The notes below the pieces were generated by a model. The model worked only from the letters and a program-made list of their open reading frames with translations, did not search any database and was not told the origin of the DNA. From assembly GCA_964017185.1 (NCBI GenBank), contig OZ024880.1, forward strand, positions 38,778,329-38,842,328: a stretch of DNA of 64,000 nucleotides. Reading direction: 5' to 3'. The position numbers were made by a program, and so were the translations under genes. Numbering within the stretch: position 1 is the stretch's first letter; each line of letters starts with the position of its first letter. The DNA is from Rugalucina vietnamica. Lineage: Eukaryota; Mollusca; Bivalvia; Lucinida; Lucinidae. Of the stretch, positions 12,917-25,500 are shown in pieces.

Positions 12917-13524
12917 CTAAACACACATACCATGACCTGGATCAGTCACAGATAATGCAGGGAAATTCATGCTTTATCACCCCAGGGGGTGATGAACAGA
13001 TCTAAGAGGAATAGTTTCTGTCATAGATAGAGAGCTGCCTGATGATGTAACTGGGACTTGAACTTGATAAGACAATTGGTTATGATTGAACAAAAAATAT
13101 GTTGACATAGTACAAATTCCCAGTTTTTGAATCTGTTGAAAAAAAGAAGAGAATTTTATTTATTTATTTTCCGCATTGTCTGCAACAAAGTGTCACTTAT
13201 TTTAGGGGAACTGGGTGGCTCATTTGTACCAGACTCAGTGGCAGATTTAGAGGTGGTTCGGGTGGTTCGCTTGAACCCTCCTCTGGGACCAAATCATTTC
13301 AATTTCATTGAGAAATTTATGAAAAATGAGGTAAAATGTTGAAAACGAACCCCCTCTTGATGGATTGGAACCCCCCTTCCAGAAATCTTGGATCCGCCCC
13401 TTCAGACTCTAGAGAAAGAGGTTTGCTGTTTGAAATCTCCTGCCTTGAATCTTGATTAATAGCTAAGCTATATTAAAGGAACGTTGTGACATTGTCTTAT
13501 GTTTGTCATCTTGTGTATTTTCAG

Positions 13525-13583
13525 ATTCGTTCGTAAATAGCCAGGAATGGACACTCAGCAGAACAGTTCCCGACCTCAAATTG
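13525..13583 (+). CDS. AGAP1: AGAP exon: pre-[12 protein letters not shown] motif
   Basis: After a pyrimidine-rich acceptor ending ttttcag, two nucleotides complete a split Asp codon. Nineteen codons then read [19 protein letters not shown] up to a perfect GTAAGT donor. [11 protein letters not shown] followed by VP(E/D)LK is the hallmark entry into the GTPase-like domain in AGAP1/2/3 and fly CenG1A. The terminal LKL joins in phase 0 to GIL at the start of the next exon. The missing upstream exon must end in phase 1. I looked for it in 1-13524 and did not recognise it. Confidence 0.93.
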
Positions 13584-16500
13584 GTAAGTTGTAATGATGT
13601 TTGGTTGTATTGGTGTTTTATTTTCCACTTAACAGCTAGGGTCACATGGAGATGGTACCTCGGGTTAAAGTCTAAGTTGAAAGACATTAGCTTGAGGTCA
13701 TGAAAGGCTTTACCACTACACTACAGAGCAGTGGCACAGAGGCCATCATCTAATCTGTAATGGTGAATGCCCATGAAAATTTTTAATGGTGAATGCCCCT
13801 GAAAATCTTTCATGGCGAGTGCCCCTGAAAATCTGTAATGATGAACGCCCCTGAAAATCTGTAATGGTGAATGCTCCTGAAAATCTTAAATGGCGAATGC
13901 CCCTGAAAATCTGTAATGATGAATGCCCCTGAAAATCTGCAATGGTGAATGCCCTGCCCCTGAAAATCTGCAATGGTGAATGCCCCTGAAAATCTGTCCC
14001 CTGAAAATCTGTAATAGTGGATGCCCCTGAACTCTGTAATGGTGAATGCCCCTGAAACTCTGTAAAGGTGAGTGCCCCTGAAGGGTGAGTGCCCCTGAAG
14101 ATCTGTAATGATGAATGCCCCTGAAAATCTGTAAAGGTGAATGCCCCTGAAAATCTGTAATGGTGAATGCCCTGAAAATTTGCAGTGGTGAATGCCCCTG
14201 AAAATCTGTAAAGGTGAATGCCCCTGAAAATCTGTAAAGGTGAATGCCCCTGAAAATCTGAGATAGTGAATGCCTTTGAAAATCTGTAATAGTGAATGCC
14301 CCTGAAAATCTGTGAAGGTGAATGCTCCTGAAAATCTGTAATGGTGAATGTCAATGAAAATCTGTAATGGTGAATGCCCCTGAAAATCTGTAATGGTGAA
14401 TGCCCCTGAAAATCTGTAATGGTGAATGCCCCTGAAACTCTGTAGATGTGAATGCCCCTGAAAATCTGTAATGGTGAATGCCCCTGAAAATCAGTAATGG
14501 TGAATGTCCATGAAAATCTGAGATAGTGAATGACTTTGAAAATCGTTAATGGTGAATGCCCCTGAAAATCTGTAAAGGTGAATGCCCCTGAAAATCTGTA
14601 ATGGTGAATGCTCCTGAAACTCTGTAATGGTGAATGCCCCTGAAACTCTGTAGATGTGAATGCCCCTGAAAATCTGTAATGGTGAATGCCCCTGAAAATC
14701 TGAGATAGTGAATGATTCTGAAAATCTGAGATAGTGAATGCCTTTGAAAATCATTAATGGTGAATGCCCCTGAAAATCTGTAAAGGTGAATGCCCCTGAA
14801 AATCTGTAATGGTGAATGCTCCTTAAAATCAGTAATGGTGAATGCCCCTGAAAATCTGTAATGATGAATGCCTCTGAAAATCTGTAATGGTGAATGCCCC
14901 TGAAAATCTGAGATAGTGAATGCTCCTGAAAATCTGTAATGGTGAATGCTCCTGAAAATCTGTAATGGTGAATGCCCCTGAAACTCTGTAATGGTGAATG
15001 CCCCTGAAACTCTGTAATGGTGAATACCCCTGAAAATATGTAATGGTGAATGCCCTGAAAATCTGTAATGGTGAATGCCCCTGAAAATCTGAGATAGTGA
15101 ATGCTCCTGAAAATCTGAGATTGTGAATGCCTTTGAAAATCATTAATGGTGAATGCCCCTAAAAATCTGTAAAGGTGAATGCCCCTGAAGCCCCTGAAAA
15201 TCTGTAATGGTGAATGCCCCTGAAAATCTGAGATAGTGAATGCCTTTGAAAATTTGTAATGGTGAATGCCCCTGAAACTCTGTAATGGTGAATGCCCCTA
15301 AAATATGTAATGGTGAATGCCCCTGAAAATCTGTAATGGTGAATGCTCCTGAAAATCTGTAATGCATAATTGATTTCAGAAAATTATATGAATTGTCCCC
15401 ATCTCTGTCACTGTGTTCTATGTTATCCCAGACTGTTATATAGGTTAACCAAGCTATTTCTGTAAGAAGTCTAACATTTTTCAGTCAGACAGACTATGAT
15501 CAATTCCGAAAATACGGCATTACATCAAATGGAATTGTAGTCATAGAAAATTATGAGATCCTTTTAGATACAGAGATTTCAAATTATACTGTCTATTGAA
15601 AATATTTATGATTCATGCTTATATTTCAATTACAGATCATCTTTGAAAGATATTGATGCTTTGCCATTTTAATCATTGTTGTCTGAGTGGTGCATTATTG
15701 TCAGAAATATGATGAATATTTTGCTTAGGACAAAAAATGGTAGTGAGATCTTTTCTCATGCTATTTGCTTTAGTGGGGCCAGCCTTGAAAACCCTTGGAA
15801 ATTATGCATGACAGTAACTTTTGATGGTCATATTATGTTAGTCTATGAAAAAATGTTTTGCAATTTTTTTTTTATGACAATAGCAAGTCAAGTTCTTTCA
15901 ACTTTATTTGAGTTCCTGTCCTGAAATAAGAATCATAAATGAGCCACCTCATGAGAAAACCAACAAGCCACCTCATGAGAAAACCAACAATCTGCATATG
16001 CGAAAACAAAGACGCAGATCAGCTTCGCGGTAACCGCGAAGCTGATCAGCACCTTTGTTTTCGCTACACGGATAGTACAATCCCTTTCCTTCTTAAATCC
16101 AAAATTTCAAGCTTCGAGCCATCTTCTGTGCTTGTCAGGCCCGTAGCAACGGATTTCATATTGGTGCGACCATCTTTGAGCACCGAAGGTGCGAAAGCGA
16201 GCGCCGAAGGCGCGAAGCTTCGCTAGGGGGGTCCGGGGGCATGCCCCCCCGGAAATTTTTGAAAAATGGTGCAATTTGGTGACATCTGGTGCATTTTCCG
16301 GGTGGTTTTTGCTCGGCTGAAATAGGCCATTTTATAAGGAGAATTATGATTATTTTTTGTTTCAATGAGTCAAAAGTCGTCATTTGGTAATCATCAGGCA
16401 AATAGGTTGCGACACTCAACTCAGTTGAGTTCATTAGAAAAGACAAAACCTTGTTCTTGGTTTCACTTTTGTTGTAGCTGTAACGCCAGGGTCAACAAAG

Positions 16501-19500
16501 TTCGGTCATGTTTGGGCGGAGTCACCGCTTCCTTTGTAGGTAACCAGTACTTTGGGGAGCTTAAAGTGTTTTGCTCTAGGAAACATTAAACGACGCTCAT
16601 GCATGTTTGATATTGTCAACGCCGTAAACCGTTGCATCAATGTGCGCTGTCAGACTTTGGTTGCATCGGACGGTATACAGGGTAATCTTCGTCAAGTAAT
16701 ATGTCTTCACAAACCTAATTCTAATGTGTTTTGGACGACTTAACATGAGATGAAAGAATAACCAGTTGGCCAGACGCCCCTCGCTGTTTCTTAGCTTTTA
16801 AGGCCAGTCAGTGGGGGTAGAATTTGTAGTTCAAGCAAATCTATCCAGTCATAGGGGCTAACTAGAGGATATCTATTTTTTATTTAAAGAAAAAGCAAAC
16901 TAACAAGCCCCAGGGCGATAAACTATTTTTCATGCTCAACTCAGCAGACTAAATATTTTCCTGCTCATAAATAATGTTTGTCATGTAATTAGGGGATAAC
17001 TGTATTCAGTTTTTTTTCATTTGGGGCGGTATATTGTCGGATATACGGTCGGAAATTTTGTTTTACGGAGCCGTAAAACATGATTTCCGACCGTATATAC
17101 GACGATATACCGCCCCAAATGAAAAATTTGAATATTGTTATCCCCATTTTAATGTACATTTCCACTAAAAACATCGAAAATGCATTGAATTTTCACGAAC
17201 TGTGCGCATCATAAGCGACGTATAGCCACGACGTTAACCAATCAAAAGCGACGTTGCTCATGACGTTGGGTTTCCGAGGGTATATAGCAGAATATTTACA
17301 TTTGAGCCTGTGCGTGAGAAAACCAACAATCTGCCTATGCAAAAACAAAGACGCAGATCAGCTTCGCGGTAACCGCGAAGCTGATCAGCGCTTTGTTTTC
17401 GCTACACGGATAGTACAGTCCCTCTTCTTTTTAAATCCTAAATTTCAAGCCTCTAGCCATCTTCTGTGCTTGTACAGCCCGTTTTTGTCGGACCTGGTCA
17501 GAAACCCAAATTGTTGGTTTTCTCACGCACAGGCTCATTTATTTCTAAAACCTCTAATGTCCTTAGATGAACCATTAGATGTTCATCTCTGTTCATACTT
17601 CCATGAACATCATCGGGTCACGCGACGTGACGTAATTCAAACTTGACGTTAAAAAACATGAATCTCGCCAATCTGATTGGAAGTTGCAAACGTCGACGCC
17701 GTTTCGCTGTTTGAACACACACTGTGTGTAGATTCTCTGTTTGCATGTAAATGTGGCCGCCTTGGTGATGTTTCAACAAGCGATAGAGAGAAATGAATGT
17801 AGGGGTTCATTCACTTTGCACACGACCCACTGTGGTTCATAGCTCCATGAACACCAGAAAAATGAAATTCATTTCTTATATATGGGTCATTATCAAAAAA
17901 TGGAGCAATCCAGAAAGGCAAAACGAAAAAAAATAATTGTCCATTTTTTCTTTTTTAATGAGATAGTTTTATTAACAGGAGCATATAGAATATAGAAATA
18001 CAATATGCCGAGTTTAACTGAACAAATAGTGCACCAGCATTAATTAATTGTATGGTACCCTTGAAAAAATATCAGTGCTGTCACGAACAAACTTTCTTGC
18101 GTAAAACGCTCATTTGATAAGACTTCCCCAATCTGTAAGTGGGGGCATATAATTATAACTTGTTACGAACAATAATTCACACAAACCTTAAATACTTTCA
18201 ATGAATTAACGAGGAAGAGATCTTCAATGAAAATGCACATACTGTGATTTGTTCTGTTTCTGAAACGCTTTATTTTTGTAGACATTATCTTGTAGGATTA
18301 AACCAAAAATTAGTTCTGCTAAACGTTTACTATTTCAATATGGTATCATTACATACCAAAGGCAATTACTTGTATATGATGCGTTTTGAGTATTTTAAAT
18401 AATTATGACCGTGACAGCACTGATATCGTGACAGCACTGATGTCGTGACAGCACTGATAATTATCCAATCTCGCCTTTTTCATTCCAGTGTTTGCGGAAA
18501 TGATTAATTTCTGACCATTTACCGATGAGCTTAGAGGCAGTGACTCACTTAAGGTCGCAACCAACGAAGCCTCGGCTGACGCTCTAACCAAGGACACCTT
18601 TGCGTAGATCCAATGCTCTAACAAAGCACGTTCGCTTCACGCAAACCAAACGCGATGTAACACGCAGAGCACAGTAGAGGCGCTGAGAAAATGTGTCTTT
18701 GGGGCTTTCGACCAGGTCTGAGACAACCAGGATTGTTCACGACAAAAGACCGCATTAAATTTGGGACCCTATCACGGGTTTTAGGGAGCTGGGTAGCAGG
18801 GCCATTTTGTTTGTTTGTGTATGTGTTAACGTCCTAGTCAACAATATTTCAGTCATGTCGGGACAAGCCCAACGCTTCCTGAGTTTAACCAGTACTGTAG
18901 GGAGCTAATGTGTCTTGCCCAAGGACACATCACGGTGACGCCTGTGGGGATCGTACCCAGGACCTCTCGATTCAGAGTCCGACACTCTACCACTACGCCA
19001 CCGCGCTCCCCAGGGCCATTTTGTTTTCAGGGAGCTTGGGAAAACTGGAAAACAATTGAAGGGAAATGGGGATTACTAGAAGAGAACACTCTTGGTTTTA
19101 GGAAGCTTGGAGCAAGGAAGCTAGGGAGAAAGGTCATTTTTCTTTAAGTGAGCTTGGAGCTAATACCCCCTTGGATGGGCCTCAAATTTAGGTTAACTTG
19201 CAGCTGAGCTGCACATCTGCTTTCACACATATCCCATTAAATCCCACATTTATGTAGTGAGGTACACAGGGTAAAATGGGGTATACAATGTTACTTCTTT
19301 TTGTTTCTTAAATTTGACCCTAGGCGGTTCTAACGTGTACACACTCAGATATATTTTTTCTTCAATTTTTAAAGCTAAAAAAATCTCTGGGTAACATATT
19401 TTCGTAATGGTATGCAACTTACAAACACACTGAAAGACAAATATGTCAGAGAAGGTTAAAATTTTCGTATTTTCATGTATCATAGACCCCTAGTGTATAT

Positions 19501-22500
19501 ATTACCGGGTCCCTTTTTCGAGGTGTATGAATTTGGTAGGTTTTACGGCACATCCGTACCAGTATTACCCCGAGTTGCCCCTCAATCCCCTCGAGGAAAG
19601 GGATGGCGTTTTAAACAAAAAGGCGATTTTTTTTCCGTATAAGTGGGGGCTTAAAATGTCTTTTTTTTTAACTGAAAAGGGGTAATCTAACTTGGAATGG
19701 ACTACCAAAAAGGGCATTTATCGCGCGACATACACAAACTGTCTAAATATCATTATGGGAGTACCACCCCCGTGGCTAATTGTATACAGTGGTCGACGAA
19801 GCATTTTGAATTTGTAGTTTTGTATCACTCACACACACCTCAAATGATTTTCAAAGCGATATAAATTGGCCACTTCTGGCTGCTGGCGTTAGTAGCTGAG
19901 ACCCTCTCGTGAAAGGCGACCTTACTCTTGTCAGCCTAGGAAATTAACTGAATCCACACCTGCTGACAGAAGTCAACTCAGTGCTGTCACATCATTACTG
20001 TCACGACCGTGACAGCACTGATCCGTGACAGTACTGAGTTTCACACAGAAATTTAATTCTAATGACTAACAACAGAATGCAGGATGAAAACTTTGCATGT
20101 ATATTCTAACTGCTCCTAAGTTGGAATTCAGTCATGGTTTTAAAATGTATGTGATATTTGCAAGAAGCGGCAAAATGCACGTGACAGGACTGATGCTTGT
20201 AAAATTCCCACTCCAATTATGACATTTCTTTATGGTATAGGAACGGAGTAATGCGATTTGTTAAAAAGTTTTTTACCATTACTTCTTCAGCTTGGTGTCG
20301 TCTACAAAACGCGATTGTTTTGATCCGAGAAAATGACTCGTAACTCTGGTCAAAATCGATTTTCAATAACTGTGACAGCACTGATACGTTTTCCAGGGAC
20401 AACACTATATATGTGCCCCCACCCTTATATAGCACTATATATATTATAAGATTTTTGAATTTGACTTCAATAACATTCTATGCAATAGATGGTCACAGAA
20501 AATGTGATTTCTGTCAAGCTTCTTTTGCAATGGAAACAAATAAAACTACTTACCCTGACCCAGGGACACGGTAAAAATCGATAAAATAGCACTTCTAGCA
20601 TCTCTTTTTTGCAAATAACGTACTCGGAAACGTGAAATCGCGTGCGGTTCTAGTAAAGCACCGCGGAAACTAATATTATACATGGAAAAAGCAAACCTCG
20701 GACATCGCGCTTGCGAGAAAACCATCAAGGACAAGGATTGCTCCATTTTTTGATAATGACCCATATACTGTCGCAAATTTTTGACGTTATCCAATCAGAC
20801 GTCTCGTTACATTCTCAAGTGCATTAGAATAGCTGGATAAATAACATTAAGAAAATTATATTGCCTTGGGATTTCAAACTTAAAATGCCCTTGCTTTTGA
20901 ATATTTGAGACCCTATACCCAGGGTTTGGGAGAGTTGGAGGAAAGGGCCATGAAATTATTTTCAGGGAGCAGGGGAGGACCTTACCTTTAGGTAGATGAG
21001 GAAAAAAAACATTTAAGGGAGTTGGGGAGAGTTTCATTTTTCATCTTTGGGAGAAAGGAGCTACGATATCCCCGGGGCCTCAGTCTTGGCTGAGTTAAGC
21101 ATGGCTTATCACACTTAAGACACATTTTCCCTTTTGCCAACGACACAAACGGAATGTCAAGTCTCGTTATCCTTTCTTTGAAAAGAGATTGTATGTCGTC
21201 TTTCTTCCCAGCATTCATAAAACCGGTTAGTTTTACAAAATCCGCCGTCTCCATGATTGAAAAAAAAAATGAGCCGGATACTCTTGAGGAAATTTTACAG
21301 ACGCAACTGCTGCAACTCAAAAAAATCTATAAGTACAATTAACTGCAATATATATTGCAGATTAGATTAAAAAGACAAACTAGCTAACGAAGAAAGTATG
21401 CGAAAACGAAAAATACGAGAAACATCAAAATGGAAAAAATAGTATATAACGTCATATTTCGTTCAAATATATTGGTGCGACTTGTCGTACCAACTGTCAA
21501 TATTGGTGCGACCAAGTCGCACCAGTCGCACCTTTGTCTACGGCCGTGCTTGTACAGCTCTGTTTGTGTAAGACCTGTTCGTAAATCACATTGTTTGTTT
21601 TTCCACGAGGGGGCTCAAATTTTGACAATAGAATATGGTTCTGAGAGACGTAAGACATGCTTAAAATCAGAGAAATCAGATCCCCTAACAAAAATGCAAC
21701 CTATTCATGCATTTGATTTGGGTAAATTAGATCCAATCAATGATAGAACTGTACCAAAGTCTGCATAATCCAACTGATGCATTTTGATGGTGTATTATTA
21801 TTGTGCAGTAGCAATGTTGTTATTCCAGCGAATTAACTCTCAAGACTAGACAAGCATAGGCCACATCTTGAGGACAATTAACCATGTTAGTTTTGCACTG
21901 GCAGGGATTTCTATTATCATGACTGTGGGTTATCTCTCTTGGCATGAGATAACTCCCTAACAAAAGGGCATCTAAATATGACCACATGACATGGATGTGC
22001 GTCTTTATAAACCCACAAGTTATTTAGTTGTTTTGCACTGAATAGTGCTTGATTAAATGAGCGTAACGCGAGAAAAAAAGGACTGCTGTCGTTAATAGTC
22101 AGAGGTAACAAACTTGCGGAAATTAGCGAAAATTATGTTTTTTTTTTTTGTTTTTAATTCAGTTTTACGTCCCTTTCAAGATTATTTCAGCTCATATGGC
22201 TGGGCCAATCATTAGGTGGGCGAAAATGGGAGAACCCCGATAAAAACCACCTAGCACAACCTGCAAGCAGAACTTGGCTTGTCTCACATGTGGCCAGTTG
22301 GGGGCTCGAACCCACACCATACACAGCGGTGAGATGATCGAATGATTAAGAAACAGTGCTCTTAACTGCTCAACCACGGGGGTCGCTGAAACATTGCCGA
22401 ATATACAGTACATGTAATTGAAAAATTTAGATGCAGTAAGGGTTAGAAAATGTTAACATAATAAGTATTGTTATCCCTACAACATTGTATGTTCCAGGGT

Positions 22501-25500
22501 ATTCTTGGCAGCGTACAAAGCGGAAAGTCGGCTCTGGTTCATCGTTATCTCACAGGCTCCTACATGCAAGAAGAATCACCTGAAGGTTGGTACTTTGTGT
22601 CACAGTGGTAACATAATTGAGCACGATGTGACAAAACCGGTCTTCGGGGTTTCCGACCAGGTCCGACACAAACTGGTCTGTACAGTCACAGAAGCAGGCT
22701 AGAAGCTTGAAATTTCGGATTTAAGAAGGGATTGTACTGTCCGTGTAGCGAAAACAAAGGTGCTGATCAGCTGTGCAGTTACTACACAGCTGATCTGCAC
22801 CTTTGTTTTGGCATAGGCAAAAATCCGGTTTTCTCATGATGCGGCTCAGTTATCAGTGGGTTTGGACCATTGGTAGATAGTGAGTTGCTTTTATAGGTCT
22901 GACACAATCACAGAAGCAGGCTAGAAGCTTGAAATTTCGGATTTAAGAAGAAGAGGGATTGTACTGTCTGTGTAGCGAAAACAAAGGCGCTGATCAGCTG
23001 TGCAGTTACTGCACAGCTGATCTGCGCCTTTGTTTTCGCATAGGCAAAAACCCAGTTTTCTCGTGACACAGCTCAATTATCAGAGGGTTTGGGCCCTCGG
23101 TAGATAGGGAGTTGCTATTATAGTCATCTATGAAATCCAGGGTTTGTCTGCTCTTCTGGCACATTCTTTCCCTAGTCTCTTTTCTTCTTACGCTTATTCA
23201 AGAAGTTGTCAGTTATTGGTGACCGCATTGACATTGCTTACTGGTAAACTGCATCTTGGAATCTTGCTCAGGAACAGTTTTGGTTAAGAAAAAGATATTT
23301 GTTACTGTGGAGGTACAAAAAAAAGCAACAAGCTGAACATGACATCAAACCAACTGTCTGGTTTGTTGGAACTGGGCACATTCACCTAGAACAAGAATTA
23401 TGTGAGCCGCATGGTGAGAAAACCGGATTTTTGCCTATGTGAAAACAAAGGCGCAGAACAGCTTTGCAGTAACTGCGAAGCTGATCAGCGCCTTTGTTTT
23501 CGCTAAACGGATAGTACAATTACTCTTCTTTTTTACTCCTAAGTTTCAAGCTTCCAGCCTGCTTCTGTGGCTGTACAGGGAGTTTTGTGTCAGACCTGGT
23601 CGGAAACCCCGAAGACCGATTTTTCTCGCATCACGTCTCATGAAGTCGCCACTGCTTTTTGTTCAACAGTATCTTCAACAAAAATATGCAATTTCTAATT
23701 TAAATTGTATAACATTTAATTTCTGCAGTCATGCAATGTGCATAAAATTACAAGTGTCCGCTTTCAAGAAACAATTTCTTCTATGTGCAGCACATTATGT
23801 TGATTCGTCTGATGTATTTTCCACAAGCAGAAAAGATCATTTTCAAAATGTTAAAGAGTCTAGGTATGATATGTTTGATTGCAATGTCTTGATGAAAACA
23901 CTGCATTGGCAGTAATGCACCAGTCATTTGTAACCACTGCTCCCCCACCTACGGGGAAGAACGGGGATTATGACTTTCAGCTTTCAGTGCCCTGCTATAA
24001 GCCCCAACCCCCAGAGGGCAAACTGGAGGTCAAAACTTTGCTCTTTGCCCCTCCCTTAGCAATAGAAAATCTCCCTGGGGTAAGGATCCTAATGTCAAAA
24101 CCCTGACATTTCCCCTGCACTGCGCGGACACTCGAAAAGTAATTGCCCCACACTTTAGCCCGGCTATCCCCCACCCTTCCCTGTAGGTGGGGGGTGGTTA
24201 CAAATGACTGGTGCATAATTTTTTGCAAACATTATCAAGTTGGCGTGCTTTGGATTGGAATACAATACAAAAACTAATAATATGCAGGGCGATCTTCACC
24301 TTTTAAAAAGAGCAATTTTGTTCTTCATATTGAAGGTGGTTCATATTATTTCTGTTGACTATATTCCAGGTGGCCGGTTCAAGAAGGAGGTGATTATTGA
24401 TGGTCAGAGTTATCTGCTCTTGATACGGGACGAAGGTGGTGCACCTGAGATACAGGTAGGACATGATTTGAGTACTAGAGTTTAACATGTTTTGTTCTCA
24501 GTTGTCACTTAATGACATGCATTTTTGAAGAAAATGAAAAAGGTTTTTCAGTCAAAGTCCTGTTTATTAAAAATTCTGTTATAATTGAGCCTATGCATGA
24601 GAAAAACAACAATTTGGGTTTCCGACCAGGTCTGATACAAACCAGCCTGTACAGTCACAGTCGCAGGCTAGAAGCTTGAAATTTTGGATTTAAGTAGAAG
24701 AGGGATCATACTATCTGTGTAGTGAAAACAAAGGCGCCATTGTTTTCGCCTAAGCATTTTCTTGGTTTTCTTTTGCAGTGGCCATTTATCTGTAATATAG
24801 ATGCTTCAACTCTTCTGACACTTCCAAACACTGAACTTTTTAGCTCACCTGAGCCGAAGGCTCACAGGTGAGTTTATAGGATAGGCAGGCATCCGTCGTC
24901 CGTCGTCGTCCGTCCGTCCGTCGTCCGTCCGTCGTCCGTCCACAATTTCAAAGAAGAATATTTCTGAAGCTAGTAGGCCGATCTTGATCAAATTTAATGT
25001 GAACCATAATTGGGTTGGGGGATTGATGGCATTAGGTTTTGGAGCAGATTGTATCAAAATTGTGGTTTCCATGGCAACAGATAGGTCCCATAGACTTACA
25101 ATGGGAAAAACTAAAAAAATCTTCTTCTCTGAAACCACTAGGCCCACAGCTTTGATATTTGGTATGTAGCAATGGCTAATGGTCCTCTACATAAATTGTG
25201 CCATTCGTGCCCCTGGGGTCAAATTTGGCCACGCCCCGGGGGTCGATAGTCTCCATAGACTTACTATGGGAAAAAAAATCAAAAATCTTCTTCTCTGAAA
25301 CCGCAGGGCCCACAGCTTTGATATTTGGTTATGTGGCAATGGCTAATGGTCCTCTACATAAATTGTGCCAGCCATGCCCCTGGGGTCAAATTTGGGCACG
25401 CCCCGGGGGTCGATAGTCTCCATAGACCTACAATAGGAAAAAAACTAAAAAAATCTTCTTCTCTGAAACCACTAGGCCAACAGCTTTGATATTTGGTATG

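Larger units (their letters stand above)
1..13524. other. 5' intron or upstream region of AGAP, repeat-rich
   Basis: No exon recognised. 1-756 is AT-rich with nothing identified. SINE pieces lie at 771-892 and about 1040-1120, AT-rich dyads at 1540-1612, a MITE at 1640-1855, and unannotated AT-rich DNA at 1900-3187. A nested transposon block fills 3188-7345, and 8210-10877 holds only one short direct duplication. Short open frames here are not supported as genes. Confidence 0.6.
17878..20766. mobile_element. 2.9-kb terminal-inverted-repeat element with iterated GTGACAGCACTGAT
   Basis: A perfect inverted repeat of about 33 bp closes the element: TATATGGGTCATTATCAAAA continuing AATGGAGCAATCC on the left, and its complement on the right. 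The motif CGTGACAGCACTGAT or a close variant occurs about ten times inside, on both strands (18071, 18410, 18427, 18444, 19978, 20008, 20023, 20178, 20371 and neighbours). These could be transposase binding sites (inference). No transposase. A SINE sits inside at 18813-19010. Confidence 0.75.
16136..21545. mobile_element. hAT-like element, 5.4 kb, 8-bp duplication GTGCTTGT
   Basis: The element splits a family A MITE with GTGCTTGT repeated at 16128-16135 and 21546-21553. Ends are CAGGCCCGTAGC and GTCTACGGCC, imperfect inverted repeats of hAT type. Both are followed inwards by GGTGCGAC motifs (ATTGGTGCGACC on the left, several TTGGTGCGAC/GTCGCACC on the right). An 8-bp duplication is diagnostic of hAT. 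No hAT dimerisation domain or intact transposase is visible. The interior carries a palindrome, a MITE and a 2.9-kb second element. Confidence 0.82.
13584..22497. other. AGAP intron with minisatellite and nested hAT-like element
   Basis: 8.9-kb intron between the NSQEWTLSR exon and the P-loop exon. It carries the 26-bp minisatellite, a MITE split by a 5.4-kb hAT-like element, and a tRNA-derived SINE at 22150-22385. 15370-15940 and 21620-22140 show no recognisable feature. Confidence 0.85.

Noticed and set aside
1..13524. Search for the upstream AGAP exon that should end in phase 1 before DSFVNSQEW
   Set aside because: No frame resembling the expected FESVHP..REHV..IE segment was seen, so it is presumably upstream of the window.
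13755..15366. CRISPR-like array
   Set aside because: The repeats are contiguous without unique spacers, and the context is eukaryotic.
13746..15367. Minus-strand repetitive proteins ([12 protein letters not shown] type)
   Set aside because: They are produced by the 26-bp minisatellite, which has no stop in these frames, and they break wherever unit length changes.
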